A DNA stretch of 64,000 bases from Novosphingobium lentum NBRC 107847 (GCF_001590965.1 NZ_BCTW01000015.1:1-64000); one strand, 5' to 3'; numbered from the stretch's first letter, positions 1 to 9,181 are shown. Notes: generated from the letters alone by a model not told the origin. Translations and numbers: made by a program.

Positions 1-312
1 CCCGCCGATGGCAAGGATGCCGGAGACCGGCTCGCGCGCCTGCCAGGCGTGCGCGGCGGCGATCGATCCGCGGATCATCGCGTCCTGGCACTTGCCCTCG
101 TGGCCCAGCGCGCGCACCGCCTCGATCGTGGTGCCGGCCGCCTGGGCGACCTGTTCGGGTGAAATTTCCGCTCCGCCGACGGTCTGGCGTATGCTGGGGT
201 CCAGATGCACAACGCGCACGCCTGCTGCCTCCAGCGCCCGCCGGGCAAAGCGCGCTTCTTCTTCCTTGGTGTCCTGCGTCGCGATGAGCAGGACGCTTGG
301 CAAGTCGTCCAT
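1..312 (-). CDS. Tm-1-like ATP-binding (UPF0261) protein, partial
   Basis: Only the first 104 residues are present; the 3' part lies beyond base 1. The N-terminus reads MDDLPSVLLIATQDTKEEEA, the usual opening of the UPF0261/Tm-1-like family (LIATxDTKxEE), followed by an alternating Rossmann-like pattern ending in GILAIGG. The start at 312 has an AGGGAGAG-type ribosome site about ten bases upstream; an in-frame ATG at 336 is less well placed. It diverges from the IclR regulator. In other genomes this family sits in catabolic operons; its reaction is not defined here. Confidence 0.75.
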   Translation of the reverse strand, partial: MDDLPSVLLIATQDTKEEEARFARRALEAAGVRVVHLDPSIRQTVGGAEISPEQVAQAAGTTIEAVRALGHEGKCQDAMIRGSIAAAHAWQAREPVSGILAIGG

Positions 313-383
313 TCCCGGTTCTCTCCCTGCGACCATAGCTGCGTCATCGCGGTTGACATTGCACCATGCTTTCGCGACGCAGC

Positions 384-400
384 GTTCCACAAGGTGAAAT
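384..400. promoter_or_regulatory. Candidate IclR operator, upstream copy
   Basis: GTTCCACAAGGTGAAAT lies in the 109-base divergent gap between the Tm-1-like gene and the IclR regulator. It matches the perfect dyad at 1243-1259 at 13 of 17 positions and keeps the CAC-N3-GTG core. Two related dyads flanking the same regulator suggest binding by that regulator. Binding is inference; the dyads are seen directly. Confidence 0.45.
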
Positions 401-421
401 ACCGGGGATGAGGATGCGGCC

Positions 422-1243
422 ATGCTGGATCGCAAGGTAAAGACCGTCAGGGCGCTGGAACGCGGGCTCGACGTGCTGCTGGAAGTGCAGGCGCGGCGGG
501 CGGTGAGCCTGCACGAACTGCATCTCGCGTTGAGCCTGCCCAAGGCGACGTTGCTGCGCATGTTGTTGACGCTGGGGCGAAAAGGACTGGTGTGGCAGCG
601 CCTGGCCGATGGCGCCTATCTGCCGCATGTCGACAACATCGCGCGTGCACAGTTTGCGTCCAGCGAGCAAATCGCCGAGATCGCCTCGCCCCATCTCAAG
701 GCGCTCAGCACCCGCATCGCCTGGCCCTCGATCCTGGCGGTTCCCCGGCTCGACCATATCGAGATCATCGAGACCAACAGCCCGCTGTTCCGGCTCGATG
801 CGGCCACGCTGGGTCCGGTCGGGGTCAAGCTTTCGTATATCCACACGGCCACCGGGCGGGCGTATCTTGCGGCTTGCGACGATGCCGAGCGCGATGCGAT
901 CCTGTCGCGCCTGCGCCCGCCGGGTGCCGACGAAGCGAGCGAGGCCGAATTGCACGCGATCCTCAATCTGGCGCGGAGCAGAGGATACGCGGTGCGCGAA
1001 CCGGTTCATGCCTGGCCCGACCGTTCGCGGCAGCTCGTGCTGCGCGACGGACGGCGTTCGATGGGCGTGGCGATCAAGGTGCGCGGTGCCCCGGTGGCTG
1101 CGATCAACGTTACCTGGCCGGCCAAGCGCACCATCGAAGATCGGGTCATCGCGCGGCATCTGGGCGCGTTGCAAGATGCGGCCCGGATCATCGGCACCGA
1201 ACTGGAAGCGGGACCGCAGCCTGAAACTTCTTCGACAAGTTAG
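422..1243 (+). CDS. IclR-family transcriptional regulator
   Basis: 273 residues, the normal IclR length. The N-terminus (about residues 6-70) is a winged helix with the family signature KTVRALERGLDVLLEV and a recognition helix around SLPKATLLRMLLTLGRKGLV. Residues about 80-255 form the ligand-binding IclR domain. Its position between a divergent Tm-1-like gene and an alcohol dehydrogenase gene suggests a pathway-specific regulator of aromatic catabolism, with an aromatic acid or CoA ester as possible effector (inference). Candidate operators occur on both sides of the gene. Confidence 0.9.
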   Translation: MLDRKVKTVRALERGLDVLLEVQARRAVSLHELHLALSLPKATLLRMLLTLGRKGLVWQRLADGAYLPHVDNIARAQFASSEQIAEIASPHLKALSTRIAWPSILAVPRLDHIEIIETNSPLFRLDAATLGPVGVKLSYIHTATGRAYLAACDDAERDAILSRLRPPGADEASEAELHAILNLARSRGYAVREPVHAWPDRSRQLVLRDGRRSMGVAIKVRGAPVAAINVTWPAKRTIEDRVIARHLGALQDAARIIGTELEAGPQPETSSTS

Positions 1244-1259
1244 TTTCACACCGTGAAAC
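1243..1259. promoter_or_regulatory. Candidate IclR operator, downstream copy
   Basis: GTTTCACACCGTGAAAC is a perfect dyad with 7-base arms and a 3-base centre. It begins on the last base of the iclR-type stop codon and lies about 70 bases before the dehydrogenase start at 1329. It resembles the imperfect copy at 384-400. Likely role: control of the dehydrogenase/VOC/MFS genes by the upstream IclR protein. Confidence 0.5.
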
Positions 1260-1328
1260 AACCCACTCATGGTCGATTGGGACTTGGGCCGGCTTCGGCG
1301 ATGACAGGCAAGGGCAGAGGAAACGAAC

Positions 1329-2339
1329 ATGCGGCAGTGGCTGATCAGGAAGGGCGCAGCGTCGCTCGACGATCTCGACATGATCGAGGTGGCCCGGCCC
1401 GAACCGGGTCCCGGCGAAGTGCTGGTCAGGGTGCGCGCCTGTTCGCTGAATTTTCGCGACCAGCTGATTCCGCAGGGGCACTACCTGGGCGGCGCGGTCG
1501 ATCGAGACACCGTGCCCCTGTCCGACGGTGCGGGTGAAATCGCCGGGATCGGCGCGGGTGTAACCGGGCTGGCGCTGGGCGATCGCGTGGCGGGCACATT
1601 CTTCCTCGACTGGATCGACGGGCCGCCCAACGCCGGGCACGGCCCTGCGCTCGGCGCGCCGCCGACGACCGGAATGCTGCAGGACTACGTGGTCCTCCCC
1701 GCCCATGCGGTGGTGCCGCTGGCCAGCAGCCTCAGCTTCGAGGAAGCGGCCTGCCTGCCGTGCGCCGGGGTCACTGCCTGGAATGCGCTGATGGAAGGCC
1801 CGCGACCCGTGAAAGCGGGCGAGAGCGTGCTGGTGCTGGGCACCGGCGGCGTGTCGCTGCTCGCGCTGCAGATCGCCAAGGCCGCCGGAGCGCGCGTGAT
1901 CGCCACGTCCTCGTCCGATGAAAAGCTGGCGCGGGTCAAGGCGATGGGCGCCGACGACACGATCAACTACCGCTCGGTGCCCGATTGGGGCGCTGCTGCG
2001 GCGAAGCTGGTCGGCGGGGTCGATCATGTCGTCGAAGTCGGCGGCTCGGGCACTTTGGCGCAAAGCATCGCGGCGGTCGGCTACAACGGCGAGATTTCGC
2101 TGATCGGCGTGCTGACGCGCCAAGGCGATACCGGCCCGCACGCGCTGATGTTCAAGGGTGCGACATTGCGCGGCATTTTCGTCGGTTCGAAAGGCATGGC
2201 GCAGCGCCTCAACGCGTTCGTCGATGGCCACGCCATCAAGCCGGTGGTCGACCGCACATTCCCGATCGAGCAGGCGCTCGATGCCTATCGGTATCAGGGA
2301 TCGTCGTCGCTGTTCGGCAAGGTCGTCATCACGCTCTGA
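1329..2339 (+). CDS. MDR-superfamily NAD(P)-dependent alcohol dehydrogenase / quinone oxidoreductase-like
   Basis: 336 residues. GroES-like N-terminal fold (about 1-125, with RACSLNFRDQLIPQG) and a Rossmann domain with VLGTGGVSLLALQIAKAAGA (about 160-180) followed by the GADDTINY motif. It lacks the four-Cys structural zinc loop, so it resembles the quinone oxidoreductase or zinc-poor ADH branch. ATG 1329 follows an AGAGGAAACGAAC ribosome site. It probably oxidises an alcohol or reduces an enone of the pathway controlled by the IclR regulator; the substrate is unknown. Confidence 0.85.
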   Translation: MRQWLIRKGAASLDDLDMIEVARPEPGPGEVLVRVRACSLNFRDQLIPQGHYLGGAVDRDTVPLSDGAGEIAGIGAGVTGLALGDRVAGTFFLDWIDGPPNAGHGPALGAPPTTGMLQDYVVLPAHAVVPLASSLSFEEAACLPCAGVTAWNALMEGPRPVKAGESVLVLGTGGVSLLALQIAKAAGARVIATSSSDEKLARVKAMGADDTINYRSVPDWGAAAAKLVGGVDHVVEVGGSGTLAQSIAAVGYNGEISLIGVLTRQGDTGPHALMFKGATLRGIFVGSKGMAQRLNAFVDGHAIKPVVDRTFPIEQALDAYRYQGSSSLFGKVVITL

Positions 2340-2403
2340 AGCGGGAACGCAAGGTCGCCGTCCGGGCAAGCCGGACGAAAGGCCACTTGCATTCTTCCGA
2401 AAA

Positions 2404-2422
2404 TTGTATCTGTTACGTACAA
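2404..2422. promoter_or_regulatory. AT-rich dyad in the promoter gap before the VOC gene
   Basis: The 229-base gap 2340-2568 holds no gene. Its only AT-rich stretch contains TTGTATCTGTTACGTACAA, a TTGTA-N9-TACAA dyad, inside a likely promoter for the VOC/MFS genes. The binding protein is unknown; the downstream AraC-type or upstream IclR-type regulators are candidates. Confidence 0.3.
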
Positions 2423-2568
2423 ATAAACCAAGATCGAAGTGCGCCGCGACGAGCGCGGACCACAACGACCCGACCCCGATTGCGGGGCGGAAAAACGGGA
2501 AAGGGCACAGCGCGAAACGGCTCCATTTGGGCCTGGATCGGTCGCTGTCCCGGGGAGAGTGACAGCGC

Positions 2569-3114
2569 ATGGCACGGCAACTCGGCTTCGGCCAATCGAT
2601 CGGCGGGATCATGCAGACGGCGTTCGTCGTCGCGGACATCCACGCCGCGATCGATCACTTCATCCGCGATTGCGGGGCAGGGCCGTTCTTCCTGCTCGAC
2701 CACTTCCTCGCGCCAGACCAGGTCTATCGCGGTGAAGCGTCACGCGCCGACGTGACCATTGCCATGGGCTTTGCCGGGCACATGCAGATCGAACTGATCC
2801 AGCCGCTCGACGATCATCCCTCGGTCTATCGCGAGACGGTCGAGCAGCGCGGGTACGGCTTCCACCATTTCGGCATTGCTTGCGCCGATGTCGATGCGGA
2901 CCTGCCCGGCTATCTGGCGCGCGGGTACCAGCTGGCGTTCCGCGCGGCCGTGCCGACCGGCGGCGCCGTCGCCTACCTCGAAGGCGGACACGCCGCGCAG
3001 CCCGGCTTCATCGAGCTGATTCCCGCAACGACGGGCATGGACGAACACTTCACGCGGTTCTGGCAGGCGTCGCGCGATTGGGATGGCCGCGAGCCGGTGA
3101 GGTCGTTCCTGTGA
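2569..3114 (+). CDS. VOC-superfamily (glyoxalase-like) protein
   Basis: 181 residues. The fold pattern fits the vicinal oxygen chelate group of the methylmalonyl-CoA epimerase/Glyoxalase_4 type: MQTAFVVADIHAAIDHF at the start of the first module, then YGFHHFGIACADVDADL in the second, and a C-terminal PGFIELIP strand carrying the usual metal-ligand Glu. Members are metal-dependent isomerases, epimerases, lyases or ring-cleavage enzymes, so the reaction cannot be fixed. Its stop overlaps the GTG of the MFS gene by four bases, implying translational coupling and a shared substrate. Confidence 0.8.
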   Translation: MARQLGFGQSIGGIMQTAFVVADIHAAIDHFIRDCGAGPFFLLDHFLAPDQVYRGEASRADVTIAMGFAGHMQIELIQPLDDHPSVYRETVEQRGYGFHHFGIACADVDADLPGYLARGYQLAFRAAVPTGGAVAYLEGGHAAQPGFIELIPATTGMDEHFTRFWQASRDWDGREPVRSFL

Positions 3115-4382
3115 GCGCGTCGATCGACGCAGCAACCACCGGCTCCGGACAGCGCCGTGGCGGTGGTTATCAGGCGTGGGTGGTGGGGCTGCTCAGCCTC
3201 AACTTCGGCATCCTGTTTTTCGATCGCAACGCGCTCAATTTCCTGATGCCGTTCGTGCAGCCCGACCTGCACCTGTCGAACACGCAAGTCGGCACGCTGA
3301 GTTCGGCGCTGTCGCTCACCTGGGCGCTGGCGGGCTTCGGCGTCGGGCGCCTGTCGGACAAACTCGGGTCGAAGAAGCCGGTGATCGTGCTGGCGACGAT
3401 CGCGTTTTGCCTGTGCTCGTTCGTGTCGGGCGTCGCCACCACCTTCATCATGCTGCTGGGCGCACGCCTGCTGATGGGCGCTGCGGAAGGCGGCGTGATG
3501 CCGGTCAGCCATGCGATGGTCGTGTCCGAGGTAGCGCCCGAGCGGCGCGGGCTTGCCATGGGCGTGGCGCAGAACCTGGGGTCCAACTTGCTCGGATCGG
3601 GGCTGGCGCCGTTGCTGCTGGTGCCGATCGCCCTGGCCTATGGCTGGCGCACGGGGTTCTACATGGCGGCCATTCCCGGCCTGATCTCCGCCGCGATCAT
3701 CTGGTTCACCTTGCGCGAACCGCCGCAGGACGTGAGCCACGAAGCGCATCCGACGGTGTCCCTGCGCGAAGCGTTTCGGCATCGCAACGTCGTGCTGTGC
3801 GCGCTGATTGCGATCCTGCTGGTCTCGTATCTCGTGGTCTGCTGGGCGTTCATGCCGCTGTTCCTGACCAAAGTGCGCGGGTTCGCGCCCGAGACGATGG
3901 GATGGCTGATGGCCACGCTGGGCATTTCGGCGGGCATCGGCAGCTTTGTGGTCCCCGCGATTTCGGATGCGATCGGCCGCCGCCCGGTGCTGGTGTTCTT
4001 CTCGTTCCTTGGGGTGACGCTGCCGCTCGGCGCGCTGTATTTCAACGGATCGACCGTGGTGCTGGCCGCGATCTTCTTCTTCGGCTGGGGCCTCAACGGC
4101 GTGTTCCCGCTGTTCATGGCGACGATCCCGTCGGAGTCGGTCGATCCGCGCCTGACCGCGACGCTGACCGGCGTGGTGATGGGCACCGGCGAAGTGCTGG
4201 GCGGGGTGCTCAGCCCGTTCATCGCGGGGGCGGCGGCCGACAAGTGGGGGCTGACCGCGCCGGTGTGGCTGATGTTCGGCCTCGCCATCGCGGCGGGTTT
4301 CTGCGCGCTCGGGCTGATCGAATCCGCCCCGCGCGTGGTCGCGCGACGGGCGGCCGGAGGGCTATCGGCACAAGCGGCCTGA
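3111..4382 (+). CDS. MFS transporter, aromatic/organic acid type
   Basis: 423 residues with about twelve hydrophobic segments. The loop 2-3 MFS motif appears as GVGRLSDKLGSKKPVIV. It resembles the anion:cation symporter-type carriers that import aromatic or sugar acids. The start is GTG 3111, overlapping the VOC stop (GTGA); longer open-frame extensions upstream run through the VOC gene in another frame and were not used. Likely inner-membrane uptake of the compound handled by neighbouring enzymes (inference from context). Confidence 0.85.
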   Translation: MSASIDAATTGSGQRRGGGYQAWVVGLLSLNFGILFFDRNALNFLMPFVQPDLHLSNTQVGTLSSALSLTWALAGFGVGRLSDKLGSKKPVIVLATIAFCLCSFVSGVATTFIMLLGARLLMGAAEGGVMPVSHAMVVSEVAPERRGLAMGVAQNLGSNLLGSGLAPLLLVPIALAYGWRTGFYMAAIPGLISAAIIWFTLREPPQDVSHEAHPTVSLREAFRHRNVVLCALIAILLVSYLVVCWAFMPLFLTKVRGFAPETMGWLMATLGISAGIGSFVVPAISDAIGRRPVLVFFSFLGVTLPLGALYFNGSTVVLAAIFFFGWGLNGVFPLFMATIPSESVDPRLTATLTGVVMGTGEVLGGVLSPFIAGAAADKWGLTAPVWLMFGLAIAAGFCALGLIESAPRVVARRAAGGLSAQAA

Positions 4383-4403
4383 TCTGCGGGAAGGGAGTGA
4401 ACG

Positions 4404-5333
4404 ATGAGTGTCGTGGAAAAATTCGCCACCGCCGGCGTCGCACCGCCCGAACGGCTGCGCTATTGGAACGATCTGGTCGACCGCGTCTATGGCGGCACGT
4501 TCGTCAATACACCCGATCAGGACTTCTCGGGCGAAATGTGGTGCTGGAGCGTGGGCGAACTCGACATGATCCGCCCGCGTTCGGGTCCGTCGATGGTCGG
4601 GCGCCTGCCGCGTGACAGCGCTTCCGAACGCATCATCCTGCATCTGCAATGTCGCGGCACCAGCCAGCACCGGCAGGACGGGGTGACCAGCGTTCTGGAG
4701 CCGGGCGACTTCGTGCTGGGTTCACCGCATCGCCCTTATGCGATCGACTTGTCGGCGCACGAACTGCTGGTCGTGGAATTTCCCCGCCAGCCGCTGGTCG
4801 AACGTTTTCCGGGACTCGACGATGCGCTGTCGCGGCGGATGTGCGGATCTTCGCCGGGAGGGCGCGTGTTCCACGATTTCCTGCTGTCGCTGTGGCATCA
4901 GGGCGATCAGGGCATGCAGGATCCCGAATGGGAGCAGGGCGTGAACGCGGTGTTCTACGATCTGGCCGCGCTGGCCATGCGCGGCGCCGGGCGTGATGAA
5001 CCACGCAAAGTCGAAACCGCGTTCCGCAACCGGGTGCTGGCGGTGGTCGATGCCCAGTTGTGCGACCCGTTCCTGCGCACCACGACGATTGCGCAAGCGT
5101 GCAACGCATCGGTCCGCACCGTGCAGAACCTGTTCGCCGCGATGGGCACCACGCCCAGCGGGTATATTCTGGAACGCCGGCTGCTGCGCGCATCCGACCG
5201 GTTGCTGGCCCGCCCCGAAGCCAGCATCACCGAAGTCGCATTCGAACACGGGTTCAACGACAGCGCCTATTTCACGCGCTGTTTCCGCCAGCATTTCGGC
5301 CTCGCGCCGCGCGAATGGAGGAGCCGGCCCTGA
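4404..5333 (+). CDS. AraC-family transcriptional regulator
   Basis: 309 residues. The N-terminal half (about 10-190) fits the AraC-binding-like domain of regulators such as FeaR/NphR. The C-terminal 100 residues form the double helix-turn-helix, ending in the family signature ASITEVAFEHGFNDSAYFTRCFRQHFG. ATG 4404 follows a GAAGGGAG ribosome site and lies 21 bases after the MFS stop. It immediately precedes the TonB-receptor/cupin operon and is the most likely activator of that run. The inducer is unknown. Bases 5334-5481 hold no gene, only the leader of the receptor gene. Confidence 0.88.
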   Translation: MSVVEKFATAGVAPPERLRYWNDLVDRVYGGTFVNTPDQDFSGEMWCWSVGELDMIRPRSGPSMVGRLPRDSASERIILHLQCRGTSQHRQDGVTSVLEPGDFVLGSPHRPYAIDLSAHELLVVEFPRQPLVERFPGLDDALSRRMCGSSPGGRVFHDFLLSLWHQGDQGMQDPEWEQGVNAVFYDLAALAMRGAGRDEPRKVETAFRNRVLAVVDAQLCDPFLRTTTIAQACNASVRTVQNLFAAMGTTPSGYILERRLLRASDRLLARPEASITEVAFEHGFNDSAYFTRCFRQHFGLAPREWRSRP

Positions 5334-5481
5334 CCGGGGCAACTTTTGCGTATCAGTCCTGATCGGCTTGCGCCCCAGTGCAAGCAGGGGACTGCCCGAC
5401 GTGCCATCAACGGTGACCCCGAGGTGAAGCATTCCTTCAAACGCTTCGCCCGGTAAAAAATAAACAGGAGAGGGAAGAACC

Positions 5482-8028
5482 ATGAAGTTCGCACCGGTTT
5501 CAATCGCGGCCCTGGCCACCGTGCTGGCCACGCCCGCTTTCGCGCAGGACACAGCGCCGCAAGCGCAAGCCCAAGCCTCGGAAGGCGGGATCGAGCAGAT
5601 CGTCGTCACCGCGCAAAAGCGCGCGGAAAACGTCCAGGACGTGCCGATTTCGATTTCGGCGTTCACCGCCGCGGCGTTGCAGGAACGCGCGGTCACCAGC
5701 GTCGCGTCGCTGTCCAACATTTCGCCCAACGTGACGCTTGACGCCGGAACGCCGTTTTCCGGTTCGTCGTCGGTGCTGTCCGCCTATATCCGCGGCATCG
5801 GCGCCAACGACTTTGCGTTCAACATCGATCCGGGCGTGGGCATCTACCTCGACGGCGTCTATCTCGCACGATCGGTCGGTGCGAACCAGGATCTGCCCGA
5901 CGTGGAGCGCGTCGAAGTACTGAAGGGCCCGCAGGGCACATTGTTCGGCCGCAACACCATCGGTGGCGCCATCTCGATCGTCACGCACGATCCGGGCGAC
6001 GAGTTCCACTTCAAGGGCAGCGTCACCACCGGCCGGTTCAACTACATTTCGGTCAAGGGCACGGTCGATGTGCCGTTGACGACGGGTCTGTCGTCGTCGC
6101 TCAGCTTCTCCACCACCAAGCGCGACGGTTACCTCAAGCGGATCGCGTTTCCCGGCGCCGCCGGCTTTGCCGAAGATCCGATCACCTCGTTCAAGGCGGC
6201 GGGATACAACAACATCGGGCTGGGCACCGAAGGCGGCGACAACAACTACAACCTGCGCGGCAAGCTGCGCTACGACAACGGCGGCGCGTTCCGCATGACC
6301 CTGAGCGGCGACTATACCAAGGTCGATACCTCGCAGATCGCCAACAAGGTCATCACCACGTTCCCGGCCGTGTTCGCCGGCACCTACAACTGCGCGATCG
6401 CCGGCAACCCCACGGTGACGATGGGCGCGGCGACCGGCCCGTGCGACAGCTTCATCGGCGGACCGCCGGCCGGCGCACTGTTCGCCAATCGCGGTGGCCT
6501 GACCTCGGTGGTCGACCTGCCGTCGATCTATGGCGTCAACGCCGATGCCAACCCCAACAACAACCGCCTGCCGTATGACAACCGCTTCGTCACCAACAGC
6601 ATCGACACCAGCTATGCCAACGGCAACAACTTCTCGAAGCTGAAGACCTACGGCGGTTCGGCTACGCTCGACTATGACCTGTCGGACAGCATCTCGATCA
6701 AGTCGATCACCGCCTACCGCGAGCTGCACTGGAAGACCGGGATGGACCTCGACGGGTCGCCGCTCGATTTCCTGCACACCAGCTTCGAGATGAACCAGAA
6801 GCAGTTCAGCGAGGAACTGCAGCTGACCGGCCATGCCATGGACAAGAAGCTGAACTATGTGCTGGGCGCCTACTACTTCAAGGAATCGGGCAACCTGCAC
6901 GATTACGTGACGTTCGCCGAAGGGCTGTTGCAGGTCGATGGGCCCAACAACCTTTCGACCAAGAACTATGCATTCTACGGTCAGGTCGACTACAAGTTCA
7001 CCGATCAGTTCGCGATCACGGTGGGCGGCCGCTACACGCATGAAAACAAGGAGTTCGAAGGGTTCCAGTCGGACAACAACGGCCTGAACTACAAGCTGGC
7101 GCAGTTCTTCGGCGATCCCAATTGCGCCTCGCTCACCCCGATCAGCGACCAGTGCCGCATCGACAACGGCTTTCCCAATCCCGGCCAGCCGCTGCGCTAC
7201 TATATCGCAGGCGTGCAGAAGAAGGTGTTCAACAACTTCTCGCCCAAGGTGGGGCTGCAGTTCCACCCCACCGACGACGTGATGCTCTATGCCAGCTGGT
7301 CGAAGGGCTACAAGACCGGCGGCTGGACCACCCGCCTGTCGAACCCGCTGCCGACTGCGCCGGACTTTGGCCCGGAAAAGGCGACGACCTATGAAGTGGG
7401 CTTCAAGTCCGAACTGCTCGACCGGCACCTGCAGGTCAACGCGGCGGCATTCCTGACCAACTACAAGGGCATCCAGCTTAACTTCCAGCAGGGCATCTCG
7501 CCGACCATCCAGAACGCCGGCGACGCCCGGATCAAGGGCTTCGAGCTGGAAGTGACCGCAGCGCCGGCCACCGGCTTTACGGTGACCGGTTCGGTGGGCT
7601 ATACCGATGCGCACTACACCACGGTGCTGGCACCGGCGCAGGTCGCACCTTCGCCGCTCCAGGCCGGTGTGTTCGCCGGGGTTTCATTGCCCAAGACGCC
7701 CAAGTGGAAGGCCAACATCAGCCCACGCTACGAGGCCGATCTCGGTGGCCACGGCAAGCTGGTGCTGCTGGGTGACGTGACCTTCACCGGCAGCATGAAG
7801 AACGACACCGAGGGCACGTTCCTGCTCGTTCGTCCGCACACCACGATCCTCAACGCCAGCGCCACGTACAAGGCACCCAGCGAGCACTGGGACGTGACCG
7901 TGGGCGGCACCAACATCACCGACGAGCGCTATCTGACCACCGGCCAGGCGCAGCTTGCCGGCGGCCAGATCTACGGCACCTACAGCCGCCCGGCCGAATG
8001 GTACGCCCGGCTTGGCGTGAAGTTCTAG
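5482..8028 (+). CDS. TonB-dependent outer-membrane receptor
   Basis: 848 residues: a signal peptide ending around ATPAFAQ, a short linker, the TonB-box/plug opening EQIVVTAQKRAENVQDVPIS (about residues 38-57), the plug with RVEVLKGPQGTLFGRNTIGG, then a 22-strand type barrel ending in a terminal aromatic (WYARLGVKF), as expected for Bam-dependent insertion. Sphingomonad receptors of this class import siderophores, sugars or aromatic compounds. Being first in the cupin/flavoprotein run it probably takes up the aromatic substrate. A strong AGGAGAGGGA site precedes ATG 5482. Confidence 0.92.
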   Translation: MKFAPVSIAALATVLATPAFAQDTAPQAQAQASEGGIEQIVVTAQKRAENVQDVPISISAFTAAALQERAVTSVASLSNISPNVTLDAGTPFSGSSSVLSAYIRGIGANDFAFNIDPGVGIYLDGVYLARSVGANQDLPDVERVEVLKGPQGTLFGRNTIGGAISIVTHDPGDEFHFKGSVTTGRFNYISVKGTVDVPLTTGLSSSLSFSTTKRDGYLKRIAFPGAAGFAEDPITSFKAAGYNNIGLGTEGGDNNYNLRGKLRYDNGGAFRMTLSGDYTKVDTSQIANKVITTFPAVFAGTYNCAIAGNPTVTMGAATGPCDSFIGGPPAGALFANRGGLTSVVDLPSIYGVNADANPNNNRLPYDNRFVTNSIDTSYANGNNFSKLKTYGGSATLDYDLSDSISIKSITAYRELHWKTGMDLDGSPLDFLHTSFEMNQKQFSEELQLTGHAMDKKLNYVLGAYYFKESGNLHDYVTFAEGLLQVDGPNNLSTKNYAFYGQVDYKFTDQFAITVGGRYTHENKEFEGFQSDNNGLNYKLAQFFGDPNCASLTPISDQCRIDNGFPNPGQPLRYYIAGVQKKVFNNFSPKVGLQFHPTDDVMLYASWSKGYKTGGWTTRLSNPLPTAPDFGPEKATTYEVGFKSELLDRHLQVNAAAFLTNYKGIQLNFQQGISPTIQNAGDARIKGFELEVTAAPATGFTVTGSVGYTDAHYTTVLAPAQVAPSPLQAGVFAGVSLPKTPKWKANISPRYEADLGGHGKLVLLGDVTFTGSMKNDTEGTFLLVRPHTTILNASATYKAPSEHWDVTVGGTNITDERYLTTGQAQLAGGQIYGTYSRPAEWYARLGVKF

Positions 8029-8089
8029 GTTCACGAAAACGGCGGGGCGGGGACGAATTGCGATCCCCGCCCGCCAACGGAGACAGCCC

Positions 8090-8623
8090 ATGCCCGAAAC
8101 CGCACATTCCGAATTCTGGGGCGGCCTCAAGCCGGTCGCGAAAGTGTTTCGCGAGGGCAGCCTGCCCGAAGTCTACCTGCCCAAGATCGCCGAGGGCGAC
8201 GAACGCTACTGGGTGCCGATCAGCGAGACGGTCAGCTCCAAGCCCGTCTGGATCAGCCCGTCGAAGAACATGTGGGCCGATGTGCTGATGTCGAAGTCGG
8301 CCGGGCTGGTTAACCGGCATTATCACCCGCATCCGATCTGGGCCTACACGATCAGCGGCAAGTGGGCCTATCTCGAGCACGAATGGACCGCCACGGCGGG
8401 CGACTTCGTCTATGAGACGCCGGGCGAGAGCCACACGCTGGTCTGCTATGAACATGCCGATCCAATGAAAGTGTTCTTCGTCGTCTCGGGCCCGCTGATG
8501 TGGCTGGACGAGGACGGCAACACCACCGGCCATTACGACGTGTTCGACTACATCGCCGCCGCGCGGGCGCACTATGCCTCCAACGGGATCGGTGCCGACT
8601 ACGTCGATACGCTAATCCGCTAG
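8090..8623 (+). CDS. Cupin, 2,4'-dihydroxyacetophenone dioxygenase family (first of three)
   Basis: 177 residues, one cupin fold. The putative metal set is visible: His77 and His79 in NRHYHPH, Glu96 in AYLEHEW and His115 in PGESHTL. This reproduces the three-His/one-Glu set described for the iron enzyme 2,4'-dihydroxyacetophenone dioxygenase, which cleaves an aryl hydroxyketone to an aryl acid and formate. The gene starts 61 bases after the receptor and is followed by two paralogues. The substrate is inferred only by family. It is the most divergent of the three, lacking the SPWVPFGDNAAI block. Confidence 0.82.
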   Translation: MPETAHSEFWGGLKPVAKVFREGSLPEVYLPKIAEGDERYWVPISETVSSKPVWISPSKNMWADVLMSKSAGLVNRHYHPHPIWAYTISGKWAYLEHEWTATAGDFVYETPGESHTLVCYEHADPMKVFFVVSGPLMWLDEDGNTTGHYDVFDYIAAARAHYASNGIGADYVDTLIR

Positions 8624-8634
8624 GAACCGCGCCC

Positions 8635-9171
8635 GTGGCCATCATGACCGCCCCGCCGTCCGACGCCAAGACCATCGTCGACGTGCCCAACAACTACAAG
8701 CACCTGGTCGAACGGCTGAGCCCCGGCGGTCGCTACATCGATGTGCAAAGCGATGACGACAGCCCGTGGGTGCCGTTCGGCGACAATGCCGCGATCAAGC
8801 ATCTGGCGTTCGACGTGCGGCAGAACCTGTTCTCGAACATCCTGTGGGTGAAAGGGCCGGGCACGATCGGCACGCACCTTCATCGCGGCACGATCACGAT
8901 GGTCTGTCTCGAAGGCAGCGTGCGCTATCTCGAATACGACTGGGTCGCCTCGCCCGGCGGGCTGATCATCGAGGTGCCGGGCGAAAGCCACACGCTGGTG
9001 ACCGAGCATCCACAAGGCGTGAAGCTGTTCGGGTGGATGCAGGGCCCGATCGAGTTCTACGATGCGCAGGCCCGGCTCGTCGAGACGGCCGACGTCTGGT
9101 GGTACATCAATCACTACGAAACATACTGCAATGCCAATGGCATAGCGATCAATCCCAAGCTATATCTTTAA
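8635..9171 (+). CDS. Cupin, 2,4'-dihydroxyacetophenone dioxygenase family (second of three)
   Basis: 178 residues from GTG 8635, which has AGGAA eight bases upstream; ATG 8644 (175 residues) is the alternative but is poorly spaced from that site. Counting from the ATG, the ligand set is His78 and His80 (GTHLHRG), Glu97 (RYLEYDW) and His116 (PGESHTL). It shares the block SPWVPFGDNAAIKHLAFDVR and the C-terminal WWYINHYETYC with the third copy, so the pair arose by recent tandem duplication. It probably acts on an aryl ketone or related compound in the same pathway. Confidence 0.82.
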   Translation: MAIMTAPPSDAKTIVDVPNNYKHLVERLSPGGRYIDVQSDDDSPWVPFGDNAAIKHLAFDVRQNLFSNILWVKGPGTIGTHLHRGTITMVCLEGSVRYLEYDWVASPGGLIIEVPGESHTLVTEHPQGVKLFGWMQGPIEFYDAQARLVETADVWWYINHYETYCNANGIAINPKLYL

Positions 9172-9181
9172 GGACCAGACG

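Noticed and set aside
2880..3110. N-terminal extension of the MFS gene upstream of GTG 3111
   Set aside because: It runs through the VOC gene in another frame, is Arg-rich and would precede a normal MFS first helix by 77 residues.
5500..7614. A 704-codon minus-strand frame opposite the first TonB receptor
   Set aside because: Antisense shadow in high-GC DNA; the plus-strand translation has all TonB receptor motifs.
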